Below, one piece after another: positions 62,492 through 64,000 of a stretch of 64,000 nucleotides of DNA (positions within the stretch are counted from its first letter, which is position 1; each line of letters opens with the position of its first letter). The notes below the pieces were generated by a model, which saw only the letters and a list, made by a program, of their open reading frames with translations, was not told the DNA's origin and made no database searches. This stretch comes from an uncultured Alphaproteobacteria bacterium (GTDB taxonomy: Bacteria; Pseudomonadota; Alphaproteobacteria; CAAHEQ01; UBA3637). The stretch covers positions 7,870 to 71,869 of the forward strand of contig CASEYR010000003.1 of NCBI GenBank assembly GCA_949292205.1, written 5' to 3'. Position numbers and translations under genes: made by a program.

Positions 62492-62625
62492 AGTAAATCG
62501 GGGCTCCCCCCGAACCCTTATTTTTATTCCGTTACCATCTATCGCTAGCCCGGTCAACCCAATAAAACACAACCTGCCCTGAAGCTGTATTATAGTCTTT
62601 TTTTACCAAAGCACATTAAAAAAGG

Positions 62626-62653
62626 TTGATTTTTGGATAAGAATCGTTATAGT
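62626..62653 (+). promoter_or_regulatory. yajC-secD promoter
   Basis: TTGATT (62626-62631), 16 bases, TATAGT (62648-62653), about 31 bases before the yajC start. Confidence 0.55.
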
Positions 62654-62684
62654 ATGTATCATTCATATATGAAAGGAAAATACG

Positions 62685-63041
62685 ATGTTAGTTTCTCAAG
62701 CTTTTGCACAGACAGCCCAAGCCGTTTCTAATCAGAATATGTCAACCGGCTCGGACATGATGAGTATGGCAGTCCAATTTATTTTAATTATTTTAATCGT
62801 TTATTTTTTATTGATTCGTCCCCAACAAAAGCGAATCAAGCAACATGAAATAGAATTAAACGCTATTATCAAAGGAACAAAAATCATTGTCGCCGGCTTA
62901 GTCGGCACTGTTGTTGAAGTTTTAGAAGATAATAAACTTCGCGTAGAATTGGCTGACGGCGTCCAAGTTACCGTTATGCGTCCGTATGTATCTCAAGTTA
63001 TTTTTGATACACCGGCTTCCACCAAAAAGAAAAAAGCATAA
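62685..63041 (+). CDS. yajC: Preprotein translocase subunit YajC
   Basis: A 118-residue YajC, part of the SecDF-YajC complex. One span (MAVQFILIILIVYFLLIRPQ), followed by the family motif RPQQKRIKQHEIELNAI and a KGTKIIVAGLVGTVVEVLED fold. An N-terminal extension (LVSQAFAQTAQAV) is somewhat longer than usual. secD follows 23 bases on. AAAGGAAAATACG precedes the start. Confidence 0.95.
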   Translation: MLVSQAFAQTAQAVSNQNMSTGSDMMSMAVQFILIILIVYFLLIRPQQKRIKQHEIELNAIIKGTKIIVAGLVGTVVEVLEDNKLRVELADGVQVTVMRPYVSQVIFDTPASTKKKKA

Positions 63042-63064
63042 GATTGTCAAGGAAAGGTATCGTT

Positions 63065-64000
63065 ATGTTTGGATATTCAAAATTTAAAATTGGTTTTATC
63101 TGTGCCATCATGGCATTAGGCATCTTTTTCGCTCTGCCGAACTTCATGCCGAAAGAAATGTATAATCGTCTACCGAAAGAAGTTCAAGATTGGTTTCATC
63201 CCGTCACACTCGGATTGGACTTACAAGGTGGTTCCTACTTGTTAATGGAAGTTGATACAAAAGACTTAATCAAAGAAAAATTAGAATCTTTAGCTGATTT
63301 AACTCGCTCAGCTCTGCGTGAAGAAAAAATTCGCTTTTCCGGATTATCTGTTATCGACGGACATATGCAAGTTAAAATCTTGAACCCTGCTCAAGTCCTT
63401 GCAGCGCGAGATGTTATCCGCAAACAAGATAATGCTCCTTTAGACATCTCAACAGAAGGTTCTTTGTTGAAAGTTTCTTATACAACAGAAGCCTTGGACC
63501 AAATGAAAAAGCAAGCCGTAGAACAATCAATTGACATTGTTCGTCGTCGGATTGATGAAATGGGAACAAAGGAACCACAAATCCAACAACAGGGCATAGA
63601 TCGTATCGTCATTCAATTGCCGGGTGTTCAGGATCCTTCCGAAATTAAAGCAATCATGGGAAAGACGGCAAAAATGACTTTCCATTTGGTTGACGAAGAA
63701 ACAACGCCCCAAGCGGCACAAATGGGCAAACTATCTCCCGATTCCATGCTGGTCAGCGGTGAAGAAACCGGTTATATCGTCTTAAAGAGAGCGGTTGTCG
63801 TGGGTGGAGAAAGTTTGGAAGATGCTCGACAAACATACGATGAAAGCGGTGCTCCGGCTGTTTCATTCAGCTTTAAATCCATGGGCGCAAAGAAGTTTGC
63901 AAATGCCACCAGAGAAAATGTCGGTCGTCGTCTGGCTATTGTATTGGATGGAAAAGTGATCAGCGCTCCGAACATTAATACACCCATTACCGGCGGTCAA
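63065..64000 (+). CDS. secD: Protein translocase subunit SecD, cut by the window end
   Basis: The first 312 codons of SecD, an integral membrane protein that uses proton flow to help export. N-terminal span IGFICAIMALGIFFALPNFM, then LGLDLQGGSYLLMEVDTKDL, the periplasmic P1 domain with SIDIVRRRIDEMGTKEPQIQ and RIVIQLPGVQDPSEIKAIM, and RRLAIVLDGKVISAPNINTP. The C-terminal membrane part lies outside the window. The start has an AAGGTATCGTT leader. Confidence 0.95.
   Translation, partial: MFGYSKFKIGFICAIMALGIFFALPNFMPKEMYNRLPKEVQDWFHPVTLGLDLQGGSYLLMEVDTKDLIKEKLESLADLTRSALREEKIRFSGLSVIDGHMQVKILNPAQVLAARDVIRKQDNAPLDISTEGSLLKVSYTTEALDQMKKQAVEQSIDIVRRRIDEMGTKEPQIQQQGIDRIVIQLPGVQDPSEIKAIMGKTAKMTFHLVDEETTPQAAQMGKLSPDSMLVSGEETGYIVLKRAVVVGGESLEDARQTYDESGAPAVSFSFKSMGAKKFANATRENVGRRLAIVLDGKVISAPNINTPITGGQ

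Overview
This is an AT-rich chromosomal segment of a Gram-negative bacterium, most likely an alphaproteobacterium. The main clues are a mitofilin-like gene directly followed by hemY, a SAM-II-like riboswitch candidate in front of metK, and the order tig-clpP-clpX-lon-hup. Several genes are frequent in anaerobic or host-associated bacteria: a CoA-disulfide reductase with rhodanese domain, a fused MsrAB, small flavodoxins and a divergent DXS. I infer a gut-type, low-GC alphaproteobacterium of the Rhodospirillales kind; the sequence alone does not prove this.

Layout. 1-8.2 kb is the right end of a prophage: two tail fibres sharing an N-terminal anchor, a propeller-like tail protein, a DUF1833 protein, an NlpC/P60 peptidase, a J-like tail tip protein, then a lysis module (P5-like protein, a holin gene split by a palindromic insertion, and nested Rz/Rz1-type spanins). 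8.2-12.6 kb is a leftward, very AT-rich five-gene operon: a Ppx-like/nucleoside deoxyribosyltransferase fusion, a SMUG2-type glycosylase, a pseudo-deaminase/methyltransferase fusion, an AlkA-type glycosylase and a Ppx/GppA-like protein with a one-base slip in an A9 run. I do not recognise it as a described system and regard it as the best candidate for something new. 12.8-21.3 kb is a leftward type III restriction-modification operon (mod, BRO-N gene, res) with an added SNF2 helicase. 21.3-22.4 kb is non-coding and holds a hairpin-rich element bounded by an exact 18-bp direct repeat.

22.4-24.8 kb carries a small exported Lys-rich protein with an apparent ATA start, and a nucleotide-handling group (MazG-like, kinase-ASCH fusion, Nudix). 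25-28 kb has a glycosyltransferase and rfbA-rfbC-rfbD for dTDP-rhamnose (no rfbB). 28-31.3 kb has a membrane polyferredoxin, tag, a low-molecular-weight phosphatase and metK behind the riboswitch candidate. 31.4-34.5 kb is a broken cellulose synthase gene fused to a BcsC-like barrel remnant.

34.6-64 kb is mostly housekeeping: clpB, two flavodoxin-type genes and dxs on the minus strand; leuS, CoA-disulfide reductase, msrAB, dgkA, mitofilin-like and hemY, prfC, tRNA-Leu, tig-clpP-clpX-lon, hup, tRNA-Val, a ParB-like small protein, yajC and the start of secD. Promoters quoted are sigma-70-like matches found by eye. I saw no rRNA genes, CRISPR array, integrase or complete insertion sequence.
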